From Amphiura filiformis (lineage: Eukaryota > Echinodermata > Ophiuroidea > Amphilepidida > Amphiuridae), in assembly GCF_039555335.1 (NCBI RefSeq), contig NC_092628.1:30289409-30353408 (forward strand): a stretch of 64,000 bases of DNA, in the 5' to 3' direction. Each line of letters opens with the position of its first letter. Within the stretch, counting starts at the first letter, position 1. Positions 52,484 to 64,000 of the stretch are shown here, one piece after another. The notes under the pieces are model-generated. The model worked only from the letters and a program-made list of their open reading frames with translations, searched no databases and was not told the origin of the DNA. Both the position numbers and the translations under genes were made by a program.

Positions 52484-53100
52484 AGCCAAACTGGAGTCAG
52501 TGTGACTCTAAAAGCAGAGTCCAGCCACTTATAAATGTTTTGACTCCACGGAAGAGTCGCTGTTGATGACGCTACACAAGAGCCATTTGACTCTCAATAT
52601 AGAGTCATTTTAGACATAGAGTCGCATAGTGGCTGGACTCTGCTCCAAGAGTAACCCAGACTCCATTTATAGAGTCACCATGTGGTCACCCAGACTCCAT
52701 TACAGGGTCACTCTGACACTTCAGAAATAGCACAAAACAATGATACACATAGATGTACATCAAAATGAAAAATTCAAAGTATACCTACCGGAATAGGAGA
52801 CTTTACTTTGAGTTCCATCCCATATAGGCGATCGTCGGACAACAGGATGAAGAATTGATGAACCACCATCCCTTAGGAATGGGAGAATATACATTTCATG
52901 GTGTCAACAGTCTAACTATTCCAGAGTCTGACTCTCTTGAAGAGTCATGAATTTCTTGACTCCGTCGACGACTCTGAATGTAAAGTCAATTAGACTCCAC
53001 GGGTAGAGTCAACTCACTCTCTTGTGACAGTCAGGTGACTCCTTTTGAGAGTCAGTGCTAGTTTACTCCACTTAGAGAGTCACTTGACTCTATTCTGGCT
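52484..53100. mobile_element. Element packed with GACTC/GAGTC motifs (617 bp)
   Basis: Imperfect inverted ends of about 27 bp (AGCCAAACTGGAGTCAGTGT on the left; ACTTGACTCTATTCTGGCT on the right). Within it GACTC or GAGTC occurs more than twenty times in both orientations, in two clusters (52490-52730 and 52915-53095), separated by about 185 bp without the motif. No coding sequence. It is probably a MITE with subterminal motif arrays. Confidence 0.65.
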
Positions 53101-53244
53101 ATCTGGCTATCAGTGTATATAGATATAAAACAGTGAGGTGTGAAAATTTGACTTCATTCATACTCGCAGTTAATGCGTATAGATTGTCCATTGAAATGCT
53201 TGTAAGATCGGCCGTATATAGTGTGTAACATTATAACATTAATA

Positions 53245-53745
53245 TTCTTGGAAATGTTATGAATTCGAATTTTCCAAGTAAGATTCTTATTGAGTGGTAC
53301 TCCAAGGATTTGGCCTTATTCAGCCCTTTCCAGGATGTCACTGATCGAAATGCCATTTTTTATTGATATCACTGTTTGATATGTGCGATTTTTTTATATA
53401 ATTAGTACAAAGCAGTAAAGTATTTTAATATTTCACTATTTTGTACATTAAATGTACAGTATGAAAATACAATGTACAATATAGTGAATACAAAACTTGC
53501 TCGGGAACGAAGACAGTGTTTAAGTTGGTTCATTATTTTCCCATGAAATGATACCATAATTTATGCAGTGAACATAGTGAAGTATTTTAAATTCAAATAT
53601 GCAGTATAGTATAGTACATTATATATAGTAAATACAAAACTTGCTCGGGAACAAAGTGTTTAAGTTGGTCTTACTCTTTACCTTATAAATATTTTTGGAG
53701 ATGTTATCAATATGAATTTTCCAAATAAGATTTACATCAATTTTC
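53245..53745. repeat. Diverged direct repeats
   Basis: Two segments recur at an interval of about 145-450 bp: caaaacttgctcgggaac with gtgtttaagttgg (53490 and 53631), and tggaaatgttatgaattcga against tggagatgttatcaatatga (53250 and 53696). Non-coding; origin unknown. Confidence 0.6.
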
Positions 53746-53812
53746 TCTCCAAGGAATTTAGTTTGTTTACCGGTTCCAACATTCAATTATGCTATTTTTC
53801 TTAGTACTATTA

Positions 53813-55167
53813 CGAGGGGCAGTCAGTATGTTTTAAGAGTAGACTAGTGACGTCATATGTGGATTGTTTTCATGGCATTTCTCAATGATTACATAAACAC
53901 TGTACCTTTGTCTTTCAAGCAACACATGTAAAAATTATATCATACACATGATTACGTAACAGCATTAGCACAAAATCAATATACTAGGGACACTGCCAAA
54001 TCACTCAAAAAGGCGGGCTTTTTAAATTACAGCAAAGACACGTGTTTAAAATGTCCGAGAACAGAGAAAGTACAAGGGGCATAAGGCTAGTTTTCGGCAG
54101 GAATAAACACTAGGTCCTCCGTTTGCATGTGGTAAAATATGAGACTTGTCATTAAACTGTGGTGGAAATGGGAAGTCTTGAAACTTCATCAACTTTAGGG
54201 CTTGAATGGAAGCAAAATTATTCTGCAAAAATGGCGTTAATGAAAAAGCAGTTATTACAAATGACATTAATTATCTCCAAAATGAAACGGACTAAAATAT
54301 AATGACTGGTCACGTGTGAGAGCTAGTACTCAGTGCGATGATAACTGGTGCAAATCAAACAATAATCTGCGCATGCGTAGGTAGGATGACCGATACAACA
54401 CGGTGGAAATGCACGAAAATGGCAAAATACCATGTAAATAGGGCCTAAAATATTACAAAATGCTATGAAAATTTTAATTTAAATATTTATATGAATTTTT
54501 ATGGATGATCTCAACCTGAAATGAACAGAAAAGTTTTAAAAATAAATTTCTTATTAAAACGATGGCCTCTCTCTCCGTACCACTACTTTTTTGTATAAAT
54601 GTAACAATGGTAGAATAACAGTTATATTTTAAACATGGATTCAAATATTTTCTAGGGAGTCTCCCGTTTTAATTTTTGGAGATTAGTCAACAGAACTGGC
54701 CAAAAAAATTAAATATCCACGTTTGCTATTTTTGGCAATATCAAGATTTGTATAGAAAGAAAAATCTTGTTTTTGTCAAAAATAAGACATATTTGACCAT
54801 GCATTTTAAGCAAACTGAAACCTTTACAGCCCAACAAACATGGTTTAATGAACTAGTAGTTTGTGTTCTATTACTGTTCCAAAAGGCAGCATTCTCCATT
54901 CTTTAATTCCCGAGAAAATAAAAAAATACAACAATACCTCATTTCAGCCTCTCATTTCCCTTAACAAAAACGACTCAATTTCACCAGGTGACTCTACACC
55001 ATTGATTTTATGCTAATGCTGTTACGTAATCATGTGTGTGATATAATTTTGCATGTGTTGTTTGAAAGACAAAGGTACAGTGTTTATGTAATCATTGAGA
55101 AATGCTGTGAAAACAATCCACATTTGACGTCACGAGTCCACTCTTAAAACATACTGACTGCCCCTCG
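53813..55167. mobile_element. Mariner-like element with about 155-bp TIRs (1355 bp)
   Basis: CGAGGGGCAGTCAGTATGTT on the left and the inverse AACATACTGACTGCCCCTCG-type end on the right are flanked by TA. The inverted repeats continue, with mismatches, for about 155 bp through the ttacgtaatcatgtg and gctaatgctgttacgtaatc segments. The length and cgagggg ends fit the Tc1/mariner group, but the core shows no DDD/DDE transposase; the reading frames at 54046-54267 (minus) and 54676-54906 (plus) are short and unrecognised. Probably non-autonomous or decayed. Confidence 0.8.
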
Positions 55168-55287
55168 TATGTATAGGGTGCACAACTTATAAGTTCCCCC
55201 CTACATAGCTTACCATGCACTGCGACTTATTACTTCTTTCCATATTTTGCTTATAGGGATCACAAGGTCAACCTGCGATCTGTGCGT

Positions 55288-55525
55288 GTATTACTCATAT
55301 TATTAGTACTCTGAACTTTCGCGTGAAACTTCAAGGCATGTGTCCTGATCTCGCCACCCTTACTCATATTATTAGTACTCTGAACCTTCGCGTGAAACTT
55401 CAAGGCCATGTGTCCTGATCTCGCCACCCTTCAGCTGACCCTTAGCGTATTACTCATATTATTAGTACTCCGAACCTTCGCGTGAAACTTCAAGGCCCTG
55501 TGTCCTGATCTCGCCACCTCTTTAC
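55288..55525. repeat. Tandem repeat, three units of 72-92 bp
   Basis: Unit: tattactcatattattagta, ctctgaaccttcgcgtgaaa, cttcaaggccatgtgtcctg, atctcgccacc. The middle unit has an extra tcagctgacccttagcg segment. Confidence 0.85.
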
Positions 55526-55547
55526 ATCACAAATAAACGGTTAAAAA

Positions 55548-55765
55548 AAAGTAAGTCCCCCTAAGACATTTTAGTATAATCCAAAAACGGCTTAATCAAT
55601 TCTCTTGTTTTAAAGTTTGGAACATAGGCTGATTAGTTATGCATCAAGTGAGCGGGTTTTTGTTGCTACTTTTTATCATCTTCATTGCAAAATGCAGTCA
55701 TTTACAATATATTTTCGGCCAAAAAAAAGTTGCATTTTTCTACATAGGCTTTTTATGCTTGAATT
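55548..55765. repeat. Dispersed repeat with an inverted copy at 63025-63235
   Basis: Shared segments include acggcttaatcaattctctt, gtttggaacataggctgatt and gcatttttctacataggctt. The copy near the window end is in the opposite orientation. A reading frame in the left copy is not maintained in the other. Confidence 0.7.
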
Positions 55766-55784
55766 TTTGTTTGACAATTTTTCC

Positions 55785-56455
55785 CTTTAAGGGAAGGGGT
55801 ATGAACGTTTGGACAGTATTTATTGTGGGACATTAGAGCACATCAGACATATCGAATTGCATTCTGAATACGAAGAATGGCATTCTGATATCAAATAATT
55901 TTGATTTTTTGAAATTCACAATGTAATACACATTTTATGGCAAATCATTAAAAATTGATATTTTTGATATTTAAAAGCACTCGAAGTAAACTTTATAAAT
56001 CTGATGATTTCTACCTAAAGTATGTAGGTGGGATGAAAAAGCCGACGATCAATTGAAAATTTTGACCTTTCGTATTGAAGATATGGATTTTTTTCCCAAA
56101 ACACCCAAAAAATTAGGTCTTTTTGGGAAAAATATCCATATCTTCAATATGAAAGGTCAAAATTTTCAATTGATCGTCGGCTTTTCCTCCCAGCTACATA
56201 CACTTTAAGACTATATCATTAAATTTATAAAATTTACTTCGAGGACTGTATATCTCCAAAATGTGAAAAATATCAAATTTTAATAATTTTTATCAAATTT
56301 GTATTATATCGTGAATTTCATAAATGAAAATTATTTGATATCAGAAAGACATTCTTCGTATTCAGAATGCAATTCGATAGGTCTGATGTGCTCTCATGTC
56401 CCACAAAAATGCTGTCGAAACGCTCAAAACGCTCATTCCAGTTCCCTTAAAGGGG
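55785..56455. mobile_element. Palindromic MITE (about 670 bp)
   Basis: The two halves are inverted copies around about 56108: ends ccctttaaggga and tcccttaaagggg, then the gtgggacattagagcacatc segment, the gaattgcattctgaatacga segment, and ccgacgatcaattgaaaatt nearest the centre. Inner arms are nearly perfect, outer parts diverged. Confidence 0.8.
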
Positions 56456-56746
56456 CAGTGAGAGATTTCGCAGGAAAATTGAATGAGAACATTTCACTTT
56501 ATATTGATAAAAGGGATCCAAAAAAACCTACCACAGTGGTAATTTCAAGAAAAAAAACAGTAAATAGTAAAATAAACGACATTTTATGAGCGTTTCGTTT
56601 AGCGTGCCTAGATCTTGAGTTTTGCACTCGCGTTGCATTATGGGATTGAACCAAGGCAATTCGGTAACGACTGACAGCTGTGGTGACAACTCGCGATACG
56701 TAAACAATTGACCGTCGATCGGGCACATGGACATGTGTACAAACTA

Positions 56747-56924
56747 TGTAAACAGACAAGGCGGTAAAGGAAGCACCTAGTCGCACTTGTTCTCGCTGGG
56801 ACAAGAGGGATTATAACTTCCCAATCACTTGTGATATCGATGTATAGATTGCCTGTTCGACAGCTAATCAATACACCTGACTATAAAGGCTGTATATTTA
56901 TCAGAGAAGATGTAATAAAGTATA

Positions 56925-56959
<35 letters not shown>

Positions 56960-57210
56960 TATAAATAATAATAATAATGTATAATATAATAATAATGTAT
57001 AATAATAATAATATTAATAATAATAATGTATAATAATAATATAAATAGGGCCTTATGTTTCTTCTTATTATTATCAAATAAATAAATAATTAAATAAATA
57101 AATAATTAGATAATTAAATAAATAAATAAATATAGGCCCAATAATTGTTCTCATTATTAATTCTTATTATTAATATTATTATTTTCATAATAATTTACAG
57201 AATCATCAAA

Positions 57211-57289
<79 letters not shown>

Positions 57290-57622
57290 ATTTATAAATA
57301 AATATAGATAGGCCCAATAATTTTTCTCATTATTATTTCTTATATTTTTCATTAATAATTTAAGGAATCATCAAATAAAATAAAATAAATAAATAAATAT
57401 AGGCCCAATAATTTTTCACTTTTCCGTTAATAATTTTAGGAATCATCACGGGGTAATATCCTTCAGGTGACCTCCAATTTTTAACTTTTGATACTCATAC
57501 ATAATGTCATAGCACATCGTCAGTGCACATGAGGAGGTGCAACATCGTCAGGATCGATTAGGAGATTATAATCCAACGAGAACAAGTGCGACTAGGTGCT
57601 TCCTTTACCGCCTTGTGTAAAC
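56747..57622. mobile_element. Inverted-repeat-bounded block around AT microsatellites
   Basis: aggcggtaaaggaagcacct with agtcgcacttgttctcg (56755-56798) reappears inverted at 57580-57622. The interior holds (AAT)n at 56922-57060 and (TAAA)n at 57208-57290, plus three diverged copies of a taggcccaataatttttctc unit. Probably a non-autonomous element expanded by microsatellites. Confidence 0.6.
57208..57290. repeat. (TAAA)n microsatellite
   Basis: About 20 uninterrupted TAAA units. Confidence 0.95.
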
Positions 57623-58847
57623 AGCAAATTACGCCGTACTAATTATATTCATTTTCTTTTGAAAAGATAAATGATTTCATGTCAATATATCCCGGCAATA
57701 TATTGTCCACTATCGTGTTTAATTTCCCACTATAAAATTCAAATAATAATGAAGAACCATGCACGTACATGTAAAGGAAGTATTCCAGTAAGCTTATGTA
57801 TACAATTTCCCTCAGTGCATGACGATTACGTGTAATCAGTGGCAGACCCAGGATTTTTTTCGGGAGGGGGGACTTGGGGGAAGTGAATTTCAGGGGGATC
57901 AACCAATTTTGTAGCAAAAGTTGCAGCAAAATTGGAAATGTGTGTGATTTTTTTTTGGGGAGTCAAGTTGCCTAAAAATTAGGGGGGCAAGAGAAATACC
58001 CCTTGCCCCCCAGTCCCAAATTTACAAAAGTCAGCATCAATAAAATTTCGACCCCTTATTTCGACAACAATTTTATGACCCAAACACCCCCTCCCCACCA
58101 CCACAGTCCACCACCAATACACCTTACCCCCCGCAGGCTAAAATTGTATTGAAATCTGTCTTTTTGAATAACATAAATACACTATCTGTGGACATCTTGC
58201 AACTTCCTACATTTTGGTCATCAAAATTTTATGACCCCTTATTTTTCTTTGTCCGGAAATTTATGACCACCCCCCCAGTATATTTGGGACCCCTTCCAAG
58301 AAAGTGACAGCTCCCTAATGCGGGGTCATACGATATCAGAAAACCCTTGAGAAAATCCAATCAGGATCATAGTAACACATTGACCCTTTATGCAAACCAC
58401 AGATACTGTATTCAAACCCACATCCTAACCCTAACCAATAAACACAATCAAAAGCCAGAAGTGTAAACTAAGTCAGAATTTTGTTTCAACTTATACAAGT
58501 TGCATTTGCGGGTTAAACAATTTCACAAAGCACAAACACCTAGAAACACAAGTGCATACCCACACACAAAAGTATCCATAAATCACTTGCAAATATAATT
58601 TTCTAAAATTCTGACATGCTTTTTACACTTCTGACTTTTGCTTTTTACATTTACGCTTCAACCACTTGTGATATCAAGTGACTTGAAATGACTTGACTTG
58701 CCCTGAATTTTGGTGACTTGTTATAACTGGGGTCTGGGGTGGACTCAACATTCATACTGGTATTCAGTGCTTGGGTAAGCTTTTTGAACTCAACAATGTC
58801 ATCAGGGTGCTGCCAGTTCTTAGGAGGGGTCCCAAATAAGTGGAGGA
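57623..58847. other. Gene-free stretch
   Basis: No coding sequence supported. From 57838 the sequence cagtggcagacccaggattt followed by a G-rich run resembles the left end of a hAT-like MITE, but I cannot find a matching right end. Confidence 0.4.
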
Positions 58848-59017
58848 TCATGATAGGTTTGGCATAGGCTACTAAAGGGGTCAAATTGTTTTCCACTAAA
58901 TGTGTGGAACATGGAGGGTTTTTTTTACAATTGAAATTAAAAAATAATGATAGGTTTGGCATAGGCTACTAAAGGGGTCAAATTGTTTTCCACTAAATGT
59001 GTGGAACATGGATGGGT
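58848..59017. repeat. Tandem duplication, about 97-bp unit
   Basis: atgataggtttggcataggc, then tactaaaggggtcaaattgt, then ttccactaaatgtgtggaac occur twice in a row, giving two overlapping look-alike reading frames on the minus strand. Confidence 0.85.
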
Positions 59018-59548
59018 TTTTTACAATTGAAATTGAAAATGAAAAAGATTGTAAATGAGGTATCATCATGGCCTCCAACCTATCCAATGCTTAAAACCTT
59101 GTTTACTTCAGATACATGTAGGTGACAAAAACAATGCAATCTGGTCACTGATAGCCCCCCCCCATTCCTTTCCAAAGAAAATAGCCCCACAGGCCCTTCA
59201 CTGAATGCACACTATATAATATCCCCATATTATATAGCCAGTCAGTCAATGCGTACAACTACATGTAAGACACAGGGCATGTGTATGCCAAAAATAATTT
59301 CTCTCTTGGACCACTCACAGAGTGAATGGGCCATGTACTGTATGAACACTATGTGTTGATGATCCAGGATCAAACCACTGGTACAGCTACAAACATATAA
59401 GAACATGGAAAGTGGACACAGTATTGAAGTCTTTTATGGAAATAAATTTAATTACTCTTTTATTTTATTCTGCTCCTTTTCTTTTAATATATAACATTGT
59501 AAATTACAATAATTATACAAAAACACCTCACTTTTCCCAGAACATGGG

Positions 59549-59608
59549 TATAGTATTATAGTATAGTATAGTATAGTATAGTATAGTATAGTATAGTATA
59601 GTATAGTA
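59549..59608. repeat. (TATAG)n microsatellite
   Basis: About eleven units of gtata/tatag. Confidence 0.95.
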
Positions 59609-59639
59609 AAGTCCCATGTTTGAGTAAAGTTCCACCCTA

Positions 59640-60770
59640 GTTTTTGACAAATTCCACAAATTGTCCAAAAATTGGATTTTATTTTTTGGATTTGGAGTGT
59701 CCCTGGACCAAAGAGCTAAATGCTAGGATCAGCCATGGTTGACTTTTCAAAAAATTAAAAAAGTTACATTTTGTGTTTTCAATATGCAAAGTTATAATTG
59801 GCACTTCAAAATGCATTGGATTTGTATCCATTTTGAAATATGTCAATAGACTAATGACATGAATAGGCCTACAAATAATAACTTATGTTAAACTTTTCAT
59901 AATTTAAAACTTTATGCTTATGAACACTGCTCACGGGTTCCCGCCTAAGATTACATTACCCGGCAGGAAATTCCCTGCCCAGGTACCCGAAATTTCAACA
60001 AAAATTATTTTTCCAGTATTGGAGTGTGTCCCTGGACCTAGAGCTAAATGCTGGGATCATTCATGGTTGTTGTGTTTTTTAATGCTAAGTGATATTTGTG
60101 TTCATGTTATACCGGTACTCGATTTCAATATATATATATACAAATTCAATGCATTTTGAAATCATTATAAATTACTACACCTGTGGTAAATTGTAGACTA
60201 TTTTGCTTTTTCTCAAAAACTTATAACACACTAGTAAAAAAAGTTAATGTATAATATAGGGGCAATGAATCCAGTTCCTACACTGGAATTTCAGTGACAC
60301 AAGACAAGCGGTTCGTTATTTAGGATAAGAAATGAGGTACTGCTAGGATGTACCTCATATCCGATCATATATACTGAACCACTTGTCTTGAGCCCGGTCT
60401 TGAGTCAATTAAATTTCAGTGTAGTAATTGGATTCCTTGCCCCAATAATATACATAACTTTTGTTACCAGTGTGTTATTATTTTTTGAAAAAAATTCAAA
60501 ATGGTCACAAATTTACCACAGGGGTGTAGTACCCCCTTAATAGAGTATGAACAATGGAACATGAATACAAATTATCAATTTGTATATTAAAAACATAAAC
60601 CTTTTTTTTTTAAGTCGACCATGAATGATCCTAGCATTTATAAAAAATAGCTCTATGTGTAGGTCCAGAGACAACCAAAAAGGAATAAAATATTTGTTAA
60701 AAATTTTTGGTACCATATTACCAGCCCAAAAATGAGTCGGGTACTCGGGCACAAATTTATTACCTGAAAA
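59640..60770. repeat. Nested inverted repeats around a MITE
   Basis: The segment gtgtccctggacc followed by agagctaaatgctaggatca is present at about 59695 and 60025 and, in inverted form, at about 60620-60690. With the ccgggtactcgg-type segments it makes a larger imperfect palindrome around the element at 60170-60538. Confidence 0.55.
60170..60538. mobile_element. Palindromic MITE, copy 1
   Basis: Left part ttactacacctgtggtaaat with ttttctcaaaaacttataac mirrors right part tgtgttattattttttgaaa with accacaggggtgtagta. The centre holds ggggcaatgaatccagttcc and its inverse. Same family as 60780-61170 and the window start. Confidence 0.8.
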
Positions 60771-60779
60771 TCCATGGCT

Positions 60780-61170
60780 TAAGGTGGTACTACACCCCTA
60801 GATAAATTTGTGACTATTTTTCTCAAAAAATAATAACACACTGACACTGGTAACAAAATTTATGTATATTATAGGGGCAAGGAATCCAGTTACTACACTG
60901 GAATAATTATTTCAGTGACTCTAGACAAACGGTACGTTATTTATGATAAGAAAAGAGGTACCGCTAGAATGTACCTAATTTCTTAATGTAACTGAACCAC
61001 TTGTCTTGAATCACTGAAATTTCAATGAAGTAATTGGATTCCTTGCCCTATGATATACATAACTTTTGTTACCAATGCATAGCTATTTTTTTATACCAAT
61101 GCATAGCTATTTTTTGAGAAAAATGCAAAATTAGTCACAAAATTTATCAGGGGTGTGTAGTACCACCTTA
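60780..61170. mobile_element. Palindromic MITE, copy 2
   Basis: Ends TTAAGGTGGTACTACACCCC and GGGGTGTGTAGTACCACCTTAA. The interior has aggggcaaggaatccagtta mirrored by aattggattccttgccc. A 21-bp stretch around accaatgcatagctattttt is duplicated near the right end. Confidence 0.85.
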
Positions 61171-63024
61171 ATGAACACCATTTACTACTTGTTGTATGCA
61201 GTACATGATCAACTACATAACAATACGATGACATTTCATCAACTTTGAATGTCAGTCAAAGGTCTCATATCAGGTGTCACATCCCGGGTCACATCGCAAA
61301 AAGAGCTATCGATCATGCGATGGCATTTCTTCTTGAATTGAGTCCCTGCTGGCATGGCTGGCAGCTGCCATCAAGTCATTTCCAGTTTATCGCCATCCCA
61401 TGCCATGGAAGCTAGAGTTAGACTCGAGTAAATCATTCTTGAATGCTCCGTTGATTTTCCATGATGTTCCCCCCTTTTCATTTTTTTTATCATGTACATT
61501 TGCACCCCATTCATGCATTTGCGCCTATTTGCCCAGCATGTGAAGTAATGCTTTGATCACTACTAATTCATGTGCAATAGTTATAGCACTGACTAGTCTA
61601 GTATTGATGTACTTCACCATTAGGCTCATCAGAATGTTTATCGCGTCCTCACTTACACAGGATCGGCTACATTATACATACATGGTACTAGTAGTTGATG
61701 TTGCAAATAATGAAATTGCAATGCATATTGAACATGCATCCAGTTGCTGAACAGAGAGAAGAAGTGCATGCTGTCGAATTCTGCACTCGTGCGTAGGTAC
61801 CGGTATATTCGTCTCAGACTGAACACAGTACATACATCGTCATCACACGCAACGGTTGAAATGTAAAGTTTTCCAACTTCAGTTGGTTCCTGAGGATGAC
61901 TAAACTGAAGCGCAAGCAAACTGACCCTTGAAGCTAAAGAAACGAATAGTTACATATCGTCCTGGGTGTATCGCACCATGTTAACAACACTGTTTCACTC
62001 GCTCGCCAACTCATCATCTGCCAACATCAACATCAACAACGTAACGTAAATGTTATGGCTCATTCCCATGATGCAATGCACGCATTAACCTAAAATCAAC
62101 GGGTATTTTATGTATAGATCTATACAAAATATTAGAAAATCATGAAATTTTACCCGAAAGACGCCGAATTTCGCTTAACTATTTCAGATTAAGATTTGTA
62201 TATGTATAACCATTACGTATATGTAAAAAACCAGACTTTGAGCTAGTTTGACCGAAATTGAGGGCGTTCTGTGCGCGATATCTCTCAATGCCCCTTTAAG
62301 TGAGTAATTTAATCAAAAAGGAAGCATAATTGGATTTAATTAAGTTTAAGCCTTTCCTGATTTAGGTATCACACATTCAAAAACAGTTTTTATGGTTCAG
62401 TGAATGAATTAAATTGAATGCTGCAGCTTATTAATGTCTTTCAATAATGAATAGGCCTTCCTTCATGTGAGATGGCTTCCAAGCATCGTTCTTCTCTGCT
62501 GTTGGTCAAGCTGGTTCCCCGCATGCTGCAGGATTTGCTGCAAAGTCCTTTAAGGTGATGTGGTCCCTCACTTGTCCGCTTGTAACAAGTTGAGTCTTGA
62601 TAAAGGCCACCCATATAAATGCTTTTTGAACCATTCAACGAATGACCAATGAAACAAGTGTATAGGGCCAGCATAAAAGATATAACCAGGAATCTGTTGG
62701 TCTATTGGTTAAATTAATCAATGAACACAAGATTTATCAAGTTACATTTGTCCCTTCCCAATAAATTATATTAGAATGAAAAACTTGTTAAATTTACGCA
62801 TTTTAATGCATAAAAAAGCCAATTTAGAAAAGTGCAACTTTTGGTGATGAATAAAATTTTATAAATGGCTATATGATTACTCACTGAACCATAAAACATG
62901 TTTGAAAGTGTAAAAATTAATTCATGAACATCTTAACTTAAGTTATTTTAATAAAAAACAAAAAAAATATATAGAAACATTCCTTTTTGATTAATTTTAT
63001 TCAAGTGAAAGAGGTCTGAAACCA
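61171..63024. other. Gene-free stretch
   Basis: No gene can be supported. Less AT-rich around 61280-62100, with scattered CG dinucleotides, which may mark an old exon or regulatory DNA, but no reading frame or splice pattern stands out. The tail cctttaagtgag at 62290 resembles the outer end of the 55785-56455 MITE family. Confidence 0.4.
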
Positions 63025-63235
63025 AAAGTCATGCATAAAAAGCCTATGTAGAAAAGTGCAGCTTTTTTTGGCCGAATTTTTTTATAAAAGGCTGTATTTC
63101 TCAGTGAAGATGATAACAGATAACAAGAAAACACCGTTCACTTGATGCATAACTATAATCAGCCTATGTTCCAAACTTTAAAACAAGAGAATTGATCAAG
63201 CCGTTTTTGGATTATACCAAATATTTTTTGGAACC
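63025..63235. repeat. Inverted partner of 55548-55765
   Basis: Contains the inverse of the same landmarks (aagcctatgtagaaaagtgc, aatcagcctatgttccaaac, aagagaattgatcaagccgt). Confidence 0.7.
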
Positions 63236-64000
63236 GTTTATTATGAATTTTGACACCAATCGAGTTTCTAATTAGATTATCTCTACAATTATCAACCCAA
63301 CTAGCAAAAGTATATATTTTTGGAAAGCAGAAGGTATAAGCAATTCAAATATACACATTTCAACTCATTATACAGGGTGACCTTCAAGTTATACAGGGTG
63401 GAATAAAAAAGATTAGGATAAAAATATCAATCCCATAGAGTTTGTGTGTACCACATCCCCCGTGCACCTCCACATCCCCACCCTGCCCATTCTGAATTCT
63501 ATGAAGCACAGTGTCAGTATTAAAAAGGCTAACGGAATTCTTTTTACAGGGTTGAAAGTGCATTTTATTTAGCAATAAAATGAAACCATGAGCATGACAA
63601 TAATTTCTTGCTTGGCAGAGATATCATCATTTAATTTGAGTCCGAATTAGGGAAAATGTAACATCGCCACCTTTTTGGGTGGTTCAAGACGCACGACCTT
63701 ATAAGAATCGTGATGATGACTTCCTGAACGCGGCGGTATAACCGGGCGCCTTATTGTTAATTTTGTACCTTCAAACATACAAACCATCTCAAAAGTTAGG
63801 TCTTTATAGTAGGAAACTTTCTTTAGCGAAGGCACCATGTCAACAATGCCTAGAATAGTTGCTTTTTGCCTGGCAAAAGTACGTAATTTTCTGCTATTCA
63901 GCATGGAAGCAGGTCGATTCGGACCCAAACCAATTCGGCCACAGTTGACTTGGCCATAAGCCAATTTGGTCCCAAGCTAAGTGAGCCACAAACCAATTCG
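63236..64000. other. Stretch with an unassigned minus-strand reading frame
   Basis: A duplicated tatacagggtg motif at 63370-63405 looks like a transposon end. A minus-strand frame of 105 codons (63647-63964) starts within direct repeats of ccaattcgg/ccaatttgg and shows no recognisable domain. It could be transposon-derived. I do not call a gene. Confidence 0.35.

Noticed and set aside
55288-55525. CRISPR-like repeat pattern
   Set aside because: Units are contiguous tandem copies without unique spacers, in a eukaryotic sequence.
56499-56804. 101-codon minus-strand reading frame
   Set aside because: Overlaps the inverted-repeat end of a repeat block and has no domain.
63647-63964. 105-codon minus-strand reading frame at the window end
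   Set aside because: No recognised domain, and the start lies in short direct repeats. It may be transposon-derived, but I cannot support a call.

Overview
The window looks like nuclear DNA of an animal, most likely a marine invertebrate and perhaps an echinoderm or other non-vertebrate deuterostome. It is AT-rich, has GT-AG introns, TTAGGG-type telomere-like arrays, many short inverted-repeat transposons (MITEs), tRNA-derived and non-LTR retroelement debris, and a large RNF213-family gene. The species cannot be fixed from the sequence alone.

One protein-coding gene is well supported. It lies on the + strand from about 19.6 kb to 48.7 kb, possibly to 50.7 kb. By eye I can join a basic N-terminal exon, two exons forming a ubiquitin-like domain that ends in LRGG, a short linker exon, an array of tandemly duplicated exons, a B-box-type zinc-finger exon, and a 13.4-kb uninterrupted exon carrying the RNF213 (mysterin) core. 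The array holds eight intact copies of a 44-49 residue exon, two broken copies, and two copies of a second exon type. The core exon has the N-terminal arm, the AAA3 and AAA4 ATPase modules with Walker A and B motifs, later AAA-like segments, and the E3-shell/C-terminal region. Reading phases agree across every junction up to the core. With the broken copies skipped the model is about 5,100 residues, close to human RNF213 as I recall it.

Four things stand out. (1) A ubiquitin-like domain, a repeat-exon array and a B-box appear to be joined to an RNF213 core. (2) The RING finger is absent and the RZ finger is altered. (3) A 32-bp frameshifting insertion at about 43.9 kb has the signature of a template-switch event, so this copy is either a damaged allele or carries an assembly error. 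(4) The exon array seems to be evolving actively, with new copies, broken copies, duplicated introns, a minisatellite scattered between exons, and insertions visible by comparing duplicated introns.

Layout: 1-19.6 kb has no gene I can support. It holds dispersed and tandem repeats, MITEs, a long fold-back element at 11.9-13.4 kb, a tRNA-derived SINE head and a reverse-transcriptase fragment. 19.6-48.7 kb is the RNF213-like gene with repeat-filled introns. 48.7-50.5 kb is a satellite-like region with two telomere-like arrays, followed by a possible last exon at 50.6 kb. 50.7-64 kb is repeat-rich and apparently gene-free, with a mariner-like element with long terminal repeats, a GACTC-motif element, palindromic MITEs and microsatellites.

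If the model is right, the product would be a giant ATPase that carries a ubiquitin-like domain in cis and has a zinc-binding B-box but no RING. It might act as a scaffold, sensor or unconventional ligase, by analogy with RNF213 roles in ubiquitin/ISG15 biology and innate immunity. That role is inference from family membership only.
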